DNA of 64,000 nt from Paenarthrobacter sp. DKR-5 (GTDB taxonomy: Bacteria > Actinomycetota > Actinomycetes > Actinomycetales > Micrococcaceae), in the NCBI RefSeq assembly GCF_018531425.1, contig NZ_JAHBOI010000005.1, positions 62,001 through 126,000 on the forward strand, read 5' to 3'. Numbering within the stretch: the first letter of the stretch is position 1; each line of letters starts with the position of its first letter. The notes under the pieces are model-generated. The model was not told the origin of the DNA. It worked only from the letters and a program-made list of their open reading frames with translations, and ran no database searches. This document shows positions 8,619 through 17,450 of this stretch, piece after piece. The position numbers were made by a program, and so were the translations under genes.

Positions 8619-9740
8619 GTGAAGGCTCTTAGCTTTGGCCGGTCCGCGGCCGTTGCCGTCATTGCCGCCGGTGCCCTGGCACTGTCCGCGTGCGGTTCTG
8701 ACAACGCCACCGGGACCTCGCCTTCGGCCGGCGGATCTGCTGCATCCAGCAACCTCACCGGCACCCTGACCGGCACGGGCTCCAGCGCCCAGGGTGCCGC
8801 GATCGACGCTTGGAAGTCGGGCTTCACCGCCGCCAACCCCAAGGTCAACGTGCAGTACTCCCCGGACGGCTCCGGCGCAGGCCGCAAGGCGTTCCTCTCC
8901 GGCGCCACCCAGTTCGCCGGATCCGACGCCGCCATGAAGCCCGAAGAGATCAGCCAGTCGAAGACCCTCTGCGGGCCCGACGGCGCGATCGACCTGCCGG
9001 TCTACATCTCCCCGATCGCCGTGACCTTCAAGCTCTCCGGCGTGAAGGAACTCAACCTCGCCCCGGACACCATCGCCAAGATGTTCCGCGGCCAGATCAC
9101 CACGTGGAACGACCCGGCGATCGCCGCGGACAACCCCGGAGTGACGCTGCCGGCCACGAAGATCACCCCGGTGCACCGCAGCGACGACTCGGGCACCACG
9201 CAGAACTTCACCGACTACCTCGCCAAGGCCGCCCCCTCGGTCTGGAAGGACAAGGGCGCCCAGACCTGGCCCTCCTCCCTGCCGGGCGAGAACGCCAAAG
9301 GAACTTCCGGCGTCGTAAAGACCGTCACCGCCACTGAAGGCGCACTGGCCTACGCGGATGACTCCGCCGTCGGCGGCGACCTGGGCGTGGCCAAGGTCAA
9401 GGTCGGCAGCAGCTGGGTCAAGCTGTCCGCCGACGCGGCTGCCAAGGCCGTGGAACTGTCCAAGCCGGCTGCCGGCCGCGCCGCGAACGACCTCGCGCTG
9501 GACCTGAACCGCACCCCGACTGACCCGTCGGCCTACCCGATCGTCCTCGTGTCCTACCACGTGGTCTGCACCACCTATAAGGACCAGGCGACCGCGGACC
9601 TGGTCAAGGGCTGGGAGAAGTACGTGCTCAGCGACGAGGGCCAGAAGGCTGCTGCCGGCTCCGCCAAGAGCGCGCCGCTTTCCTCGAGCCTGGCCCAGAA
9701 GGCCCTGGCTGCCGTTGAGGCCATCAAGGTCAAGAGCTAA
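8619..9740 (+). CDS. pstS: Phosphate ABC transporter substrate-binding lipoprotein PstS
   Basis: PstS captures phosphate outside the membrane and delivers it to PstCA. The 373-residue precursor starts with a signal peptide ending in the lipobox LSAC (lipidated Cys25). The mature part has typical phosphate-binding segments, such as GSGAGRKAF, FAGSDAAM and HRSDDSGTT. The GTG start is supported by GAAAGGGGC eight bases upstream. It heads pstS-pstC-pstA-pstB and lies behind a candidate PHO box, so it should be induced by phosphate starvation. Confidence 0.96.
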   Translation: MKALSFGRSAAVAVIAAGALALSACGSDNATGTSPSAGGSAASSNLTGTLTGTGSSAQGAAIDAWKSGFTAANPKVNVQYSPDGSGAGRKAFLSGATQFAGSDAAMKPEEISQSKTLCGPDGAIDLPVYISPIAVTFKLSGVKELNLAPDTIAKMFRGQITTWNDPAIAADNPGVTLPATKITPVHRSDDSGTTQNFTDYLAKAAPSVWKDKGAQTWPSSLPGENAKGTSGVVKTVTATEGALAYADDSAVGGDLGVAKVKVGSSWVKLSADAAAKAVELSKPAAGRAANDLALDLNRTPTDPSAYPIVLVSYHVVCTTYKDQATADLVKGWEKYVLSDEGQKAAAGSAKSAPLSSSLAQKALAAVEAIKVKS

Positions 9741-9889
9741 CCAGCACCTCACTCCGGACGGCGTGTTCCGGCCTCACGGCCGGGGCACGCCGTTGGGCGT
9801 GCGGCCCTGAATTGTCCAGGACGCACCCATCAGCCAGACTGGTGCTGGAATCAGGCCAGGTTTTTACCCCCTTTCGAAGGGTTTTGAAA

Positions 9890-10822
9890 GTGTCATCCAA
9901 TTCCTTGACTTCGGCCGGCGCGTCGGGCCGGACCGGCGACAAAGTCTTCTCGGGCTTTGCTCTCGGAGCAGGAGCCCTCATCCTGCTGGTCCTGTTCAGC
10001 GTGGCGACCTTCCTGGTCGTGCAGGCGGCCCCGACCTTCGTCGCGAACCCCTCAGAGGTTGCAGGCGGGGAGGGCTTCTGGAAGTACATCCTCCCGCTGG
10101 TCCTCGGCACGGTCATCGCGGCGGCGATCGCCCTGCTCATTGCGACGCCGGTTTCGGTGGGGGTGGCCCTCTTCATCTCGCACTTCGCCCCGCGCAGGCT
10201 CGCGCAGGGCTTCGGCTACATCATCGACCTGCTCGCCGCCATCCCCTCGGTGGTGTACGGCGCCTGGGGCGTCGCGTTCCTGGCCCCGGCGATGGCCCCC
10301 GGCTACCAGTGGCTGGCGGACAACGCGGGCTGGTTCCCGCTGTTCGCCGGGCCCGCGTCGGCCACCGGCAAGACCATCCTGACCGCCGGCATCGTGCTGG
10401 CCGTGATGGTCATCCCGATCGTCACGTCGCTCTCGCGTGAGATCTTCCTGCAGACGCCCAAGCTGCACGAAGAGGCCGCGCTGGCGCTCGGCGCCACCCG
10501 CTGGGAAATGATCCGGATGGCTGTCTTCCCGTTCGGCCGGCCGGGTGTGGTCAGCGCGATCATGCTGGGCCTTGGCCGCGCGCTCGGCGAGACCATGGCC
10601 GTCGCCCTCGTGCTCTCCTCCGGCCCGCTCATCGCCAGCCTGATCCGCTCCGGCAACCAGACCATTGCCGCGGAGATCGCCCTGAACTTCCCTGAGGCGA
10701 CCGGACTGAGCCTGAGCACGCTGATTGCCGCCGGCCTGGTGCTGTTCGTCATCACCCTCGCGGTGAACATGCTTGCCCGCTGGATCGTCGGCCGGCACAA
10801 AGAATTCTCGGGAGCGAACTAA
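9890..10822 (+). CDS. pstC: Phosphate ABC transporter permease PstC
   Basis: PstC is one of the two membrane channel subunits. From the GTG at 9890 (ribosome sequence CGAAGGG eight bases before) it has 310 residues with six hydrophobic segments, beginning with GFALGAGALILLVLFSVATF. It contains the permease EAA-type loop (EEAALALGATRWEMIRM) that contacts the ATPase. The frame is open back to 9812, but that part lacks a ribosome site and membrane character. The stop TAA overlaps the pstA start (TAAATG). Confidence 0.95.
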   Translation: MSSNSLTSAGASGRTGDKVFSGFALGAGALILLVLFSVATFLVVQAAPTFVANPSEVAGGEGFWKYILPLVLGTVIAAAIALLIATPVSVGVALFISHFAPRRLAQGFGYIIDLLAAIPSVVYGAWGVAFLAPAMAPGYQWLADNAGWFPLFAGPASATGKTILTAGIVLAVMVIPIVTSLSREIFLQTPKLHEEAALALGATRWEMIRMAVFPFGRPGVVSAIMLGLGRALGETMAVALVLSSGPLIASLIRSGNQTIAAEIALNFPEATGLSLSTLIAAGLVLFVITLAVNMLARWIVGRHKEFSGAN

Positions 10823-11935
10823 ATGGCTACCGCCACAACCACGATTGCCCGCAAACGGTCGGCCCTGACCAGGGGCCAGCTGCCCTCGTACGCGCCTTGG
10901 GCGGTCGTCGCCGCCGCCGTCATCCTCGCCGCCGCCATCATGGCCCTGGTCGGCTTCAATGCGCTGGGCTGGGGCGTGCTCAGTGCCGTTCTCTTCACCA
11001 TCGGCCTGGTGACCTGGAGCGCCGCCGCCGAGGGCAGCCGGAAGGCCAAGGACAAGCTCGCCACCTGCCTGGTAGTCGGGTCCTTCCTCATCGCCGTCCT
11101 GCCGCTCGTATCCGTGGTGTGGATCGTGCTGGTCAACGGCCTGCCCGGGCTTGTCACGCCCGGCTTCCTGGGCACGTCGATGAACGGGATCAGCGGCCTG
11201 CAGGACAACACGAGCGTCAACACCGGCAGCCGCGTGCTGGGCGGCATCTACCACTCCCTGATGGGCACCTTGCTGATCACCTTGTGGGCGACAGTGATTT
11301 CCGTGCCGATCGGGCTGCTCACCTCGGTCTACCTGGTCGAGTACGGCAACGACCGTGCCCTCGCCCGGGCCATCCGCTTCTTCGTCGACGTGATGACCGG
11401 CATCCCCTCCATCGTTGCCGGCCTGTTCGCGGCAGCGCTCTTCGCGGCGATCTCCGGCCCGGGCACCAAGACCGGCTTCGTGGCCGCCGTCGCGCTGTCC
11501 GTGCTGATGATCCCGGTGGTGGTGCGCTCCAGCGAGGAGATGCTCAAGATCGTGCCGAACGAGCTTCGCGAGGCCGCCTACGCCTTGGGTGTGCGCAAGT
11601 GGCGCACCATCCTGAAGGTCGTCATCCCGACGGCGATCTCGGGCATTGCCTCCGGCGTAACCCTCGCGATCGCCCGGGTGATCGGCGAGACCGCCCCGAT
11701 CCTGGTCACCGCCGGGTTCGCCACCAAGATCAACATGGACGTGTTCTCCGGCTGGATGTCCTCGCTGCCCACGTTCATCTACACGCAGATCCTGAACCCG
11801 ACGTCGCCGGCCAATCCCGGCCCCAGCGTCCAGCGTGCCTGGGCCGCGGCCCTGGTGCTGATCATCATGGTGATGCTGCTGAACCTCGGTGCCCGTCTGG
11901 TGGCGCGGTTCTTCGCCCCCAAGACCGGCCGCTAG
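10823..11935 (+). CDS. pstA: Phosphate ABC transporter permease PstA
   Basis: PstA is the second channel subunit. The 370-residue product is longer than the roughly 290 residues of the enterobacterial protein because of an N-terminal part with two additional hydrophobic segments (about residues 25-75), a form known in actinobacteria. The conserved permease loop is [17 protein letters not shown], and [15 protein letters not shown] marks a core helix. Translation is coupled to pstC through the TAAATG junction. Confidence 0.95.
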   Translation: MATATTTIARKRSALTRGQLPSYAPWAVVAAAVILAAAIMALVGFNALGWGVLSAVLFTIGLVTWSAAAEGSRKAKDKLATCLVVGSFLIAVLPLVSVVWIVLVNGLPGLVTPGFLGTSMNGISGLQDNTSVNTGSRVLGGIYHSLMGTLLITLWATVISVPIGLLTSVYLVEYGNDRALARAIRFFVDVMTGIPSIVAGLFAAALFAAISGPGTKTGFVAAVALSVLMIPVVVRSSEEMLKIVPNELREAAYALGVRKWRTILKVVIPTAISGIASGVTLAIARVIGETAPILVTAGFATKINMDVFSGWMSSLPTFIYTQILNPTSPANPGPSVQRAWAAALVLIIMVMLLNLGARLVARFFAPKTGR

Positions 11936-11984
11936 GCCTCCGTACCTGTTTCCCGGCGCACGCCGGGCGAAGCAAAGGAAGAAA

Positions 11985-12764
11985 ATGTCCAAGCGAATCG
12001 ACGTCAAGGACTTGAACGTCTACTACGGCAAGTTCCTCGCCGTGGAGGGTGTCAACATCAACATCGACGCCCGCTCCGTCACTGCCTTCATCGGCCCCTC
12101 CGGCTGCGGCAAGTCCACGTTCCTGCGCACCCTGAACCGGATGCACGAAGTGCTGCCCGGCGCCCGGGTGGAGGGGGAGGTGCTGCTCGACGGCGACAAC
12201 CTGTACGCCCAAGGCGTGGACCCGGTGACGGTGCGCAGCCAGATCGGCATGGTCTTCCAGCGGCCGAACCCTTTCCCGACGATGTCGATCCGCGACAACG
12301 TGCTCGCAGGGGTCAAGCTGAACAACCGCCGCATCTCCAAGTCGGACGCCGATGCCCTGGTGGAGAAGTCGCTGCAGGGCGCGAACCTGTGGAATGAGGT
12401 CAAGGACCGGCTGAACAAGCCCGGCTCCGGGCTCTCCGGCGGCCAGCAGCAGCGCCTGTGCATAGCCCGGGCCATCGCCGTGCAGCCGGACGTGATCCTG
12501 ATGGACGAGCCCTGCTCGGCGCTGGACCCGATCTCCACGCTCGCGGTCGAGGACCTGATCAACGAGCTCAAAGAGAACTACACCGTGGTGATCGTCACGC
12601 ACAACATGCAGCAGGCGGCGCGTGTGTCGGACAAGACGGCGTTCTTCAACATCGCCGGTGCGGGCAAGCCCGGCAAGCTGATCGAGTACGCGGACACGCA
12701 GACCATCTTCAGCAACCCGTCCGTCAAGGCCACCGAGGACTACGTCTCCGGCCGCTTCGGATAA
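11985..12764 (+). CDS. pstB: Phosphate ABC transporter ATP-binding protein PstB
   Basis: PstB powers phosphate import. The 259 residues have Walker [10 protein letters not shown] at 37-45, the Q-loop, signature LSGGQQQR at 150-157, Walker B ILMDEP at 171-176, and the PstB-typical CSALDPIST following it. AAAGGAAG at 11974-11981 supports the ATG at 11985. No phoU follows directly; instead the operon ends at a palindrome (12781-12835). The PhoU-like partner found nearby (14653-15270) belongs to the Pit system. Confidence 0.97.
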   Translation: MSKRIDVKDLNVYYGKFLAVEGVNINIDARSVTAFIGPSGCGKSTFLRTLNRMHEVLPGARVEGEVLLDGDNLYAQGVDPVTVRSQIGMVFQRPNPFPTMSIRDNVLAGVKLNNRRISKSDADALVEKSLQGANLWNEVKDRLNKPGSGLSGGQQQRLCIARAIAVQPDVILMDEPCSALDPISTLAVEDLINELKENYTVVIVTHNMQQAARVSDKTAFFNIAGAGKPGKLIEYADTQTIFSNPSVKATEDYVSGRFG

Positions 12765-12780
12765 GCCCTTTCGCCCGGCT

Positions 12781-12835
12781 GAGCGGCCAGTTGTGGCGGC
12801 CTCGCGGCGCGCGAGCCCGCCGCAACTGGCCGCTC
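12781..12835. repeat. Convergent-junction palindrome, copy A
   Basis: GAGCGGCCAGTTGTGGCGG at 12781-12799 is the inverse of 12817-12835 with one mismatch, which would pair as G-U in RNA. It lies exactly between the stop of pstB and the stop of the convergent DUF72 gene and could end transcription from both sides. Four relatives occur in this window (39951, 49864, 53016 and 58613). Confidence 0.8.
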
Positions 12836-12838
12836 GCG

Positions 12839-13570
12839 CTACGTTTGGGCCAGCATCGACCGGAGGGTCCACGCGTTGCGGACCGCGTTCCCGCCGCCGT
12901 CGTTGTTGAAATACGCGAAGACCTCCCGGCCGCCGCTGCGCCACTCGTTGATCCGGTCCGCCCACCAGTGCAGGTCCGCGTCGGAATAGGAGCCCGCGTA
13001 CAGGGACTGCTCGTCCGGGCCGTGGAAGCGCACGTACACGAACGGTGCGGTTGCCTCCAGCACGCAGGGCAGCCCGGCCCCGCTCATCACTGTGTAGGCC
13101 GCGCCGTGGCGCCGCAGCAGGTCGAAGACGGCCGGATCATGCCAGCTCGGGTGCCGGAACTCGACCGCCACCCTGATCCACTCCGGAAGGCGGCCCAGGA
13201 AGTAGTCCAGCCGCGCGTCGTCGCGCTCGTGCGCCGGGTGCAGCTGCACCAGCAGGATCCCGCGCTTGCCGTCCAGCTCGTGCCAGGCACCCGAGATCCG
13301 CTCGATCCAGACCTCCGGTTCGAGGAGTTTCTTCGCGTGGGTGAGTCCCCGGGGCGCCTTGACGGACATCAGGAAGCCCTCCGGCAGCCGGTCCCGCCAG
13401 CCCGCGAACGTGGTGTCCCGCGGCCACCGGTAGAAGCTGGCATTGAGCTCCACCGTGGAGAAGTTGCCGGTGTAGTACTCCAGCCGCTTCGCCGAGGGCG
13501 TGCCGGCGGGGTAGAGCACGTTGTTCCAGTGGTCGTAGCTCCACCCTGAGGTGCCGATGTGAACCTCCAT
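12839..13570 (-). CDS. DUF72 domain protein
   Basis: The 243-residue protein is a recognisable DUF72 (YecE-like) TIM-barrel protein. It shows the opening IGTSGWSYDHW, the SFYRWP segment, and the later DPAVFDLLRRHGAAY and YVRFHGP motifs. The biochemical role of the family is not established. It converges on pstB and is separated from the Pit transporter gene, on the same strand, by 67 bases. Nothing in the context gives a function. Confidence 0.85.
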   Translation of the reverse strand: MEVHIGTSGWSYDHWNNVLYPAGTPSAKRLEYYTGNFSTVELNASFYRWPRDTTFAGWRDRLPEGFLMSVKAPRGLTHAKKLLEPEVWIERISGAWHELDGKRGILLVQLHPAHERDDARLDYFLGRLPEWIRVAVEFRHPSWHDPAVFDLLRRHGAAYTVMSGAGLPCVLEATAPFVYVRFHGPDEQSLYAGSYSDADLHWWADRINEWRSGGREVFAYFNNDGGGNAVRNAWTLRSMLAQT

Positions 13571-13637
13571 GGGGTCAGGCTACCGGCCCGGCGGCGGGCG
13601 CGGCGATGTTGCCCGGCCCGTGGCGGCCGGGCAGTAC

Positions 13638-14651
13638 CTAGCCCGTGACCGGGGAGAGGGCGAGGAAGAAGACCGCCCCGGCGGCCGCGGTCGCCAGCGG
13701 TGTGACTACCCAGGCGGCGAGGACCCGCAGCCAGGTGCGCCGGTCCATCGCCGCGAACCGCTGGCCGAAGCCGGTTCCCACGATCGCGGACGTGACCGTG
13801 TGGGTGGTGGAGAGCGGCAGGTGCAGCCCGATGGCGCCGATGAACAGCATCGCCGAACTCAGCAGCTGGGCGACGAAGCCGCGCAGCGGATCCACCCGCA
13901 CCAGGCGGAAGCCGAGCGTGTGCGAGATCCGCCAGCCGCCCACCAGAGTGCCCCCGGTGAGGAGCACGGCGATGAAGATGCCCACCCAGCCAGGTTGGCC
14001 GCCGTCGGCCGCTGCTCCCGACGCGGCCAGGGCCAGCAGGATGACGGTCGTGGAACGCTGCGCGTCCTGCAGGCCGTGGCCGAAAGCGACGGCGGCCGTG
14101 CTGACGGACAGCGCCCTCCGTGCCCGCAGGTGCACCAGGCTCGGCTGGGAATAGCGGGCCGCCCAGACGGCGGGGTAGGTCAACAGCAGTGCGGCGGTGA
14201 AGGCGATCACCGGCGAGACGAGCAGCGGCAGGAACACCTGCAGCCACAGGGATGCTCCGAGGCCGGAAATCACTGGGTGCCCAAGCAGCGTGGAGGCGGC
14301 TGCGGCCCCGACAAGGCCGCCGACCAGGGCGTGCGTGGACGACGACGGCAGCCCCCGCCGCCACTGGTACGCGCCCCAGAGGCAGGCACTGAGCACTCCT
14401 GCCAGCAGCAGGGGCAGCTCATTGCGGGTCGCGGGGATGCCGAGCAGGCGGTCGCTGAAGGCCAGCGCGAAAGGGGTGCTGATCAAGGCGCCGATCAGGT
14501 TGAACAGGGCCGCCAGGCCGACGGCGACGGTGGGGGTGAGCGAGCGGGCGCGCACGGTCACGGCCACCGCGTTGGAGACGTCGCGGGCGCCGTTCAGGAA
14601 GGCGAAGGCGCCGGTGAGCAGGACCACCAGCACCAACAGGAGGGTGGTCAC
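13638..14651 (-). CDS. pit: Low-affinity inorganic phosphate transporter, Pit family
   Basis: Pit proteins take up metal-phosphate with protons. The 337 residues are almost wholly hydrophobic and carry both inverted family signatures, NGARDVSNAVA near the N-terminus and the C-terminal equivalent LSTTHTVTSAIVGTGFG, together with GLPSSSTHALVGGLVG. The GTG start lies one base after the stop of the DUF47 gene, so the two are translationally coupled. Together with pstSCAB the window holds both the high- and low-affinity phosphate systems. Confidence 0.93.
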   Translation of the reverse strand: MTTLLLVLVVLLTGAFAFLNGARDVSNAVAVTVRARSLTPTVAVGLAALFNLIGALISTPFALAFSDRLLGIPATRNELPLLLAGVLSACLWGAYQWRRGLPSSSTHALVGGLVGAAAASTLLGHPVISGLGASLWLQVFLPLLVSPVIAFTAALLLTYPAVWAARYSQPSLVHLRARRALSVSTAAVAFGHGLQDAQRSTTVILLALAASGAAADGGQPGWVGIFIAVLLTGGTLVGGWRISHTLGFRLVRVDPLRGFVAQLLSSAMLFIGAIGLHLPLSTTHTVTSAIVGTGFGQRFAAMDRRTWLRVLAAWVVTPLATAAAGAVFFLALSPVTG

Positions 14652-14652
14652 C

Positions 14653-15270
14653 TCAGGATTCCTTGACGATGATGCTGCCCACCTGGGTAGCTACCCGCCG
14701 CATGTCCTTGGTGACCTCCACCAGCTGGTTGGCGATGTCGCGGTGCTTGGCGTAGCTGGCCGGCTTGTGGTCCGCGAGCAGCTCGGAGACGTAGACGCGG
14801 TGGGTGCGCTCGGCGCGCTTGGACAGGCGCAGGATCTCAATCCAGTAATCCTCGAGGTCGTCGAGGTTGTCCAGCCGGGCCATCGCGTCCACGGTCAGCT
14901 CCGCCTGCCGGGCGATGATTTCCAGCTGCTCGGAAGCCCGCTTGGACAGCCGGGCGAGCTTGTACAGGGCGATCAGCTCGGCGGCGGCGTCGAGTTTCTC
15001 CATGGCTTCGTTGAGGAACCGGGAGAGCACATACATGTCCTCGCGCGGCAGCGGATTCACGAAGCTGGTGCGCATGTGGGTCAGCAGCGCGAAGTGCAGG
15101 TGCGAGGTTTCGGCCTCCTGCTGGTGCAGCTGCTCCGCGAGGCGGTCATACGCTTCCGCGGGTGCGCCAAGCAGTTCCGAGAGGGTGGCGACGCCGGCCA
15201 CGAGTTGTTCGGCCATTCGGGAGAGCAGGCGCAGGCCGGCGGTCTCCTGGGGGAATAGTCGAAACTTCAC
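14653..15270 (-). CDS. DUF47 (PhoU-like) Pit accessory protein
   Basis: This 205-residue, all-helical protein belongs to the DUF47 family, related to PhoU and usually encoded next to Pit transporters, where it is thought to regulate transport. Conserved features include the opening FRLFPQETAGL, the HLHFALLTHMRTSFVNPLPREDM stretch, and a Glu/Asp-rich metal-binding pattern along the helices. It starts with GTG at 15270 without a strong ribosome site and is followed immediately by pit. Its 5' region has a recognisable promoter (15469-15497). Confidence 0.88.
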   Translation of the reverse strand: MKFRLFPQETAGLRLLSRMAEQLVAGVATLSELLGAPAEAYDRLAEQLHQQEAETSHLHFALLTHMRTSFVNPLPREDMYVLSRFLNEAMEKLDAAAELIALYKLARLSKRASEQLEIIARQAELTVDAMARLDNLDDLEDYWIEILRLSKRAERTHRVYVSELLADHKPASYAKHRDIANQLVEVTKDMRRVATQVGSIIVKES

Positions 15271-15468
15271 GCGTCACCACGGTTCGGTAGGCAGAGACAG
15301 GAAACGGTGCCGTCTGCGCGCTGTCCGGCGGCATGCAGCGATGCCAACTTTACCGGGTGGATTTAGGGCGAAAAAAATGGTGCCGAACCGGGAGCGCCTC
15401 TCGGCGTATGGCCGCTCGAAGCGGCTATTAGTTGGAGCCCGGGGCTTCCACGGTCCGACACCGATTTC

Positions 15469-15497
15469 AGTCTTCACCCCGCTGCGGCCAGTGTCAA
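15469..15497 (-). promoter_or_regulatory. Candidate promoter of the DUF47-pit operon
   Basis: On the minus strand TTGACA (15497-15492) is separated by 17 bases from AAGACT (15474-15469), matching a sigma-70-type -35 exactly and a -10 loosely. The long leader to the start at 15270 (about 190 bases) holds no obvious riboswitch. Confidence 0.45.
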
Positions 15498-15551
15498 CCT
15501 GAGCCGGGCCTTGACATTTGGGGGCTTCCCGGGGCGGCTTGGGGCGCCCGG

Positions 15552-16199
15552 CTAGTCCAGTTCGCCGCGGCGCCAGGCAGCTGCGGCTGCCTCCAGATCC
15601 TCGGCGGTTTTGACCAGCTGGTGGGAGTTTTTCGTCAGTTTCGAGCTGCGGTTTTCGTTGCTGTGTTCCGAGTCGTCGGCGAACCGCGCCTGGCCCAGGG
15701 CGACCACCCGGCAGAACGCGGCCGAGCGTTCGAGCGCGACGTCGAAGTCGCCGTCGAAGGCCCCGGACAGGATGGCATCAGCCATGTGCCTGACCTCGTC
15801 CGCGCCGGGAGGCTCGGCGACGCCGGCGACGACGTGGGACACCTGCGCGGTGTCCTTGCCGGCCTGGAAGAAAGCGGCCATGCGGTCGGGGTTCTGCTGG
15901 GTTGCGGCACGCAGCGCGTAGAGCCGCCAAAGGGCTCCCGGAAGCGAACGGGGAGGGCTTTCGGCCCACATTTCGGCGATGGCCTCGAGGCCCTCCTTGT
16001 CGGCGAGCTTGATCAGGCGCTTCGTGACCGCCGGATCATCGCTTTTGCGGCCGTGGCTGATGAGGGCGTGGGCGGCAAGATGGGCTGCTTCGGAGACACG
16101 CGCCGGGTCTGCGCCGCCGGCAAACGGTTCGAAATCGACCGGTGCAAACGGCTTCGGCTTGTGGTGCCTGGGAGCACTTGATCCTGCTTGTTCGCTCAT
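15552..16199 (-). CDS. Conserved hypothetical protein
   Basis: A 215-residue soluble protein of mixed helical character with no signal peptide or membrane segment. It has a Pro/Lys-rich start, then helices rich in Ala, Arg and Glu (for example RVSEAAHLAAHALISHGR and RLIKLADKEGLEAIAEMWAE). I do not recognise an enzymatic motif. Base composition and codon use look like the neighbours, and the region of conservation-type pattern spans the whole length, so it is likely a real gene. It is divergent from the tRNA-Lys gene. Confidence 0.7.
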   Translation of the reverse strand: MSEQAGSSAPRHHKPKPFAPVDFEPFAGGADPARVSEAAHLAAHALISHGRKSDDPAVTKRLIKLADKEGLEAIAEMWAESPPRSLPGALWRLYALRAATQQNPDRMAAFFQAGKDTAQVSHVVAGVAEPPGADEVRHMADAILSGAFDGDFDVALERSAAFCRVVALGQARFADDSEHSNENRSSKLTKNSHQLVKTAEDLEAAAAAWRRGELD

Positions 16200-16322
16200 G
16201 CCCCGACACTACTCCTCAGCCCTGCGGCGGTCGAGTACGCCCAGGACCGGCCGCGGGGCCCTGTGGAGTGCGCCCGGGCGGTGCGCTAAAGTGGATACGG
16301 TGCACCTTCGGGTGGACGTCTG

Positions 16323-16395
16323 GGGCCTTTAGCTCAGTTGGTAGAGCATCGGACTTTTAATCCGTGGGTCGTGGGTTCGAGCCCCACAGGGCCCA
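16323..16395 (+). tRNA. tRNA-Lys (anticodon TTT)
   Basis: The 73 bases fold as a standard tRNA. The acceptor stem GGGCCTT pairs with AGGGCCC (one G-U), followed by a D arm GCTC...GAGC, an anticodon loop CTTTTAA with anticodon TTT, and a T arm with GGTTCGA. The discriminator base is A, and CCA is not encoded (ACCC follows). TAAAGT at 16287-16292, 31 bases upstream, is a possible -10 box. Confidence 0.98.
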
Positions 16396-16491
16396 CCCAT
16401 CTTCATTGCGGTTTCCCCTTGCGGCCGCCGGGACCAACGCCTCTTTGCACATCCCCGCCACGGGTGGACACTCCTCTCAAGGAGGTCCGAG

Positions 16492-16767
16492 ATGATGTAC
16501 GGATGGGACGGCGGCTGGGGAATCGGCGGCTGGATAGCGATGGGCCTGCTGATGCTCATCTTCTGGGGCGGCGTGATCACGGTTGTGGTGCTGCTGATCC
16601 GGCGTGCCGGCGCCTCGGGGCCCCACGCGCCCGGCCCGCACGCCCCCGGTCCTTACGGGGCCCCGCACGAGGAAGCCGAGCGGATCCTCAACGAACGGTT
16701 CGCCCGCGGGGAGATCGACGAGACCGAGCTCACGGCACGACGCGCAGCGCTCCGCCGCAAGGACTAG
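16492..16767 (+). CDS. SHOCT domain small membrane protein
   Basis: The 91-residue protein has a glycine/tryptophan-rich start, one hydrophobic segment at about 13-38, a Pro/His/Gly linker, and a C-terminal SHOCT motif (AERILNERFARGEIDETELTARRAALR). SHOCT segments occur at the ends of many small actinobacterial membrane proteins, probably for oligomerisation. A very strong ribosome site, AAGGAGG at 16479-16485, sets the ATG at 16492. A second ATG follows at once. Confidence 0.9.
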   Translation: MMYGWDGGWGIGGWIAMGLLMLIFWGGVITVVVLLIRRAGASGPHAPGPHAPGPYGAPHEEAERILNERFARGEIDETELTARRAALRRKD

Positions 16768-16883
16768 AACCTTCATCCAAACCCGGGACCGCACCGTAGC
16801 CCCGCCAGCGCCCATCGATCAGTAGGCTTATCATTGGTCGTGGTTGCAGCAATCGGCCCGTTCTGCGGGCGGGGAGGGGTACC

Positions 16884-17444
16884 GTGATTGCGGTGTTGGT
16901 GATCGACATGCAAAACGCCTTTTTTGAGGATCCGGTCATGCGGGAGAGCCAGGAGGACCTGGTCCGGGCCTGCAATTTCCTCATCTCGGCCGCCGAGGCT
17001 TCGGGCTCACCGGTTCTCTTCATCAAGACCGAGCATGAGCGTGACAAGTCCACGTGGTCGCTGAACATGCTCGACGACGACCAAGGGTTCATCTTCAGGG
17101 GCAGCGAGCAGGCCGAACTCGTTCCCGGCCTCGACGAAGGCTGCTTTCCGCAGCTGACGAAAACCCGGGACAGCGCCTTCCTCGGCACCGACCTCTTGTT
17201 CCGGCTGCGGAACCTTCAGGTCGACACGCTCGTGCTGGCCGGAATCTCCGCGCACAACTGCGTGGCACAGACAGCTGCGGATGCCTTCGCCAACAATTTC
17301 CGGGTGATCTACGCTTCCGATGCCATCGGAACCGAGGATGCCGGGTCCGCCGAGGCGGTGCTGTCCATCCTGCAGCGGGAGTACCGGCAGCGCAGCCATT
17401 CGGTCGCCGAAATCGCTGATCTGCTTTCGGCCAAGGTGCCCTAA
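16884..17444 (+). CDS. Isochorismatase-family cysteine hydrolase
   Basis: The 186 residues match the isochorismatase-like hydrolase fold. The candidate catalytic triad is Asp8 (VLVIDMQ), Lys93 (LTKTRDSAF) and Cys126 (GISAHNCVAQT), with the family's cis-peptide region just before the cysteine. The family hydrolyses isochorismate, nicotinamide, ureidoacrylate or related amides, and the substrate here cannot be told. The start is a GTG with GGGGAGGGG upstream. It ends six bases from the convergent permease gene. Confidence 0.87.
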   Translation: MIAVLVIDMQNAFFEDPVMRESQEDLVRACNFLISAAEASGSPVLFIKTEHERDKSTWSLNMLDDDQGFIFRGSEQAELVPGLDEGCFPQLTKTRDSAFLGTDLLFRLRNLQVDTLVLAGISAHNCVAQTAADAFANNFRVIYASDAIGTEDAGSAEAVLSILQREYRQRSHSVAEIADLLSAKVP

Positions 17445-17450
17445 AAGGGC

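Noticed and set aside
10052-12007. 651-codon open frame on the minus strand
   Set aside because: Antisense to pstC and pstA, very rich in Gly, His, Asp and Arg, without a ribosome site; an artefact of GC-rich codons.
16329-16580. Open frame on the minus strand ending in a GARTHDPRIKSPMLYQLS-like tail
   Set aside because: It is the antisense reading of the tRNA-Lys gene, a common false protein in annotations.
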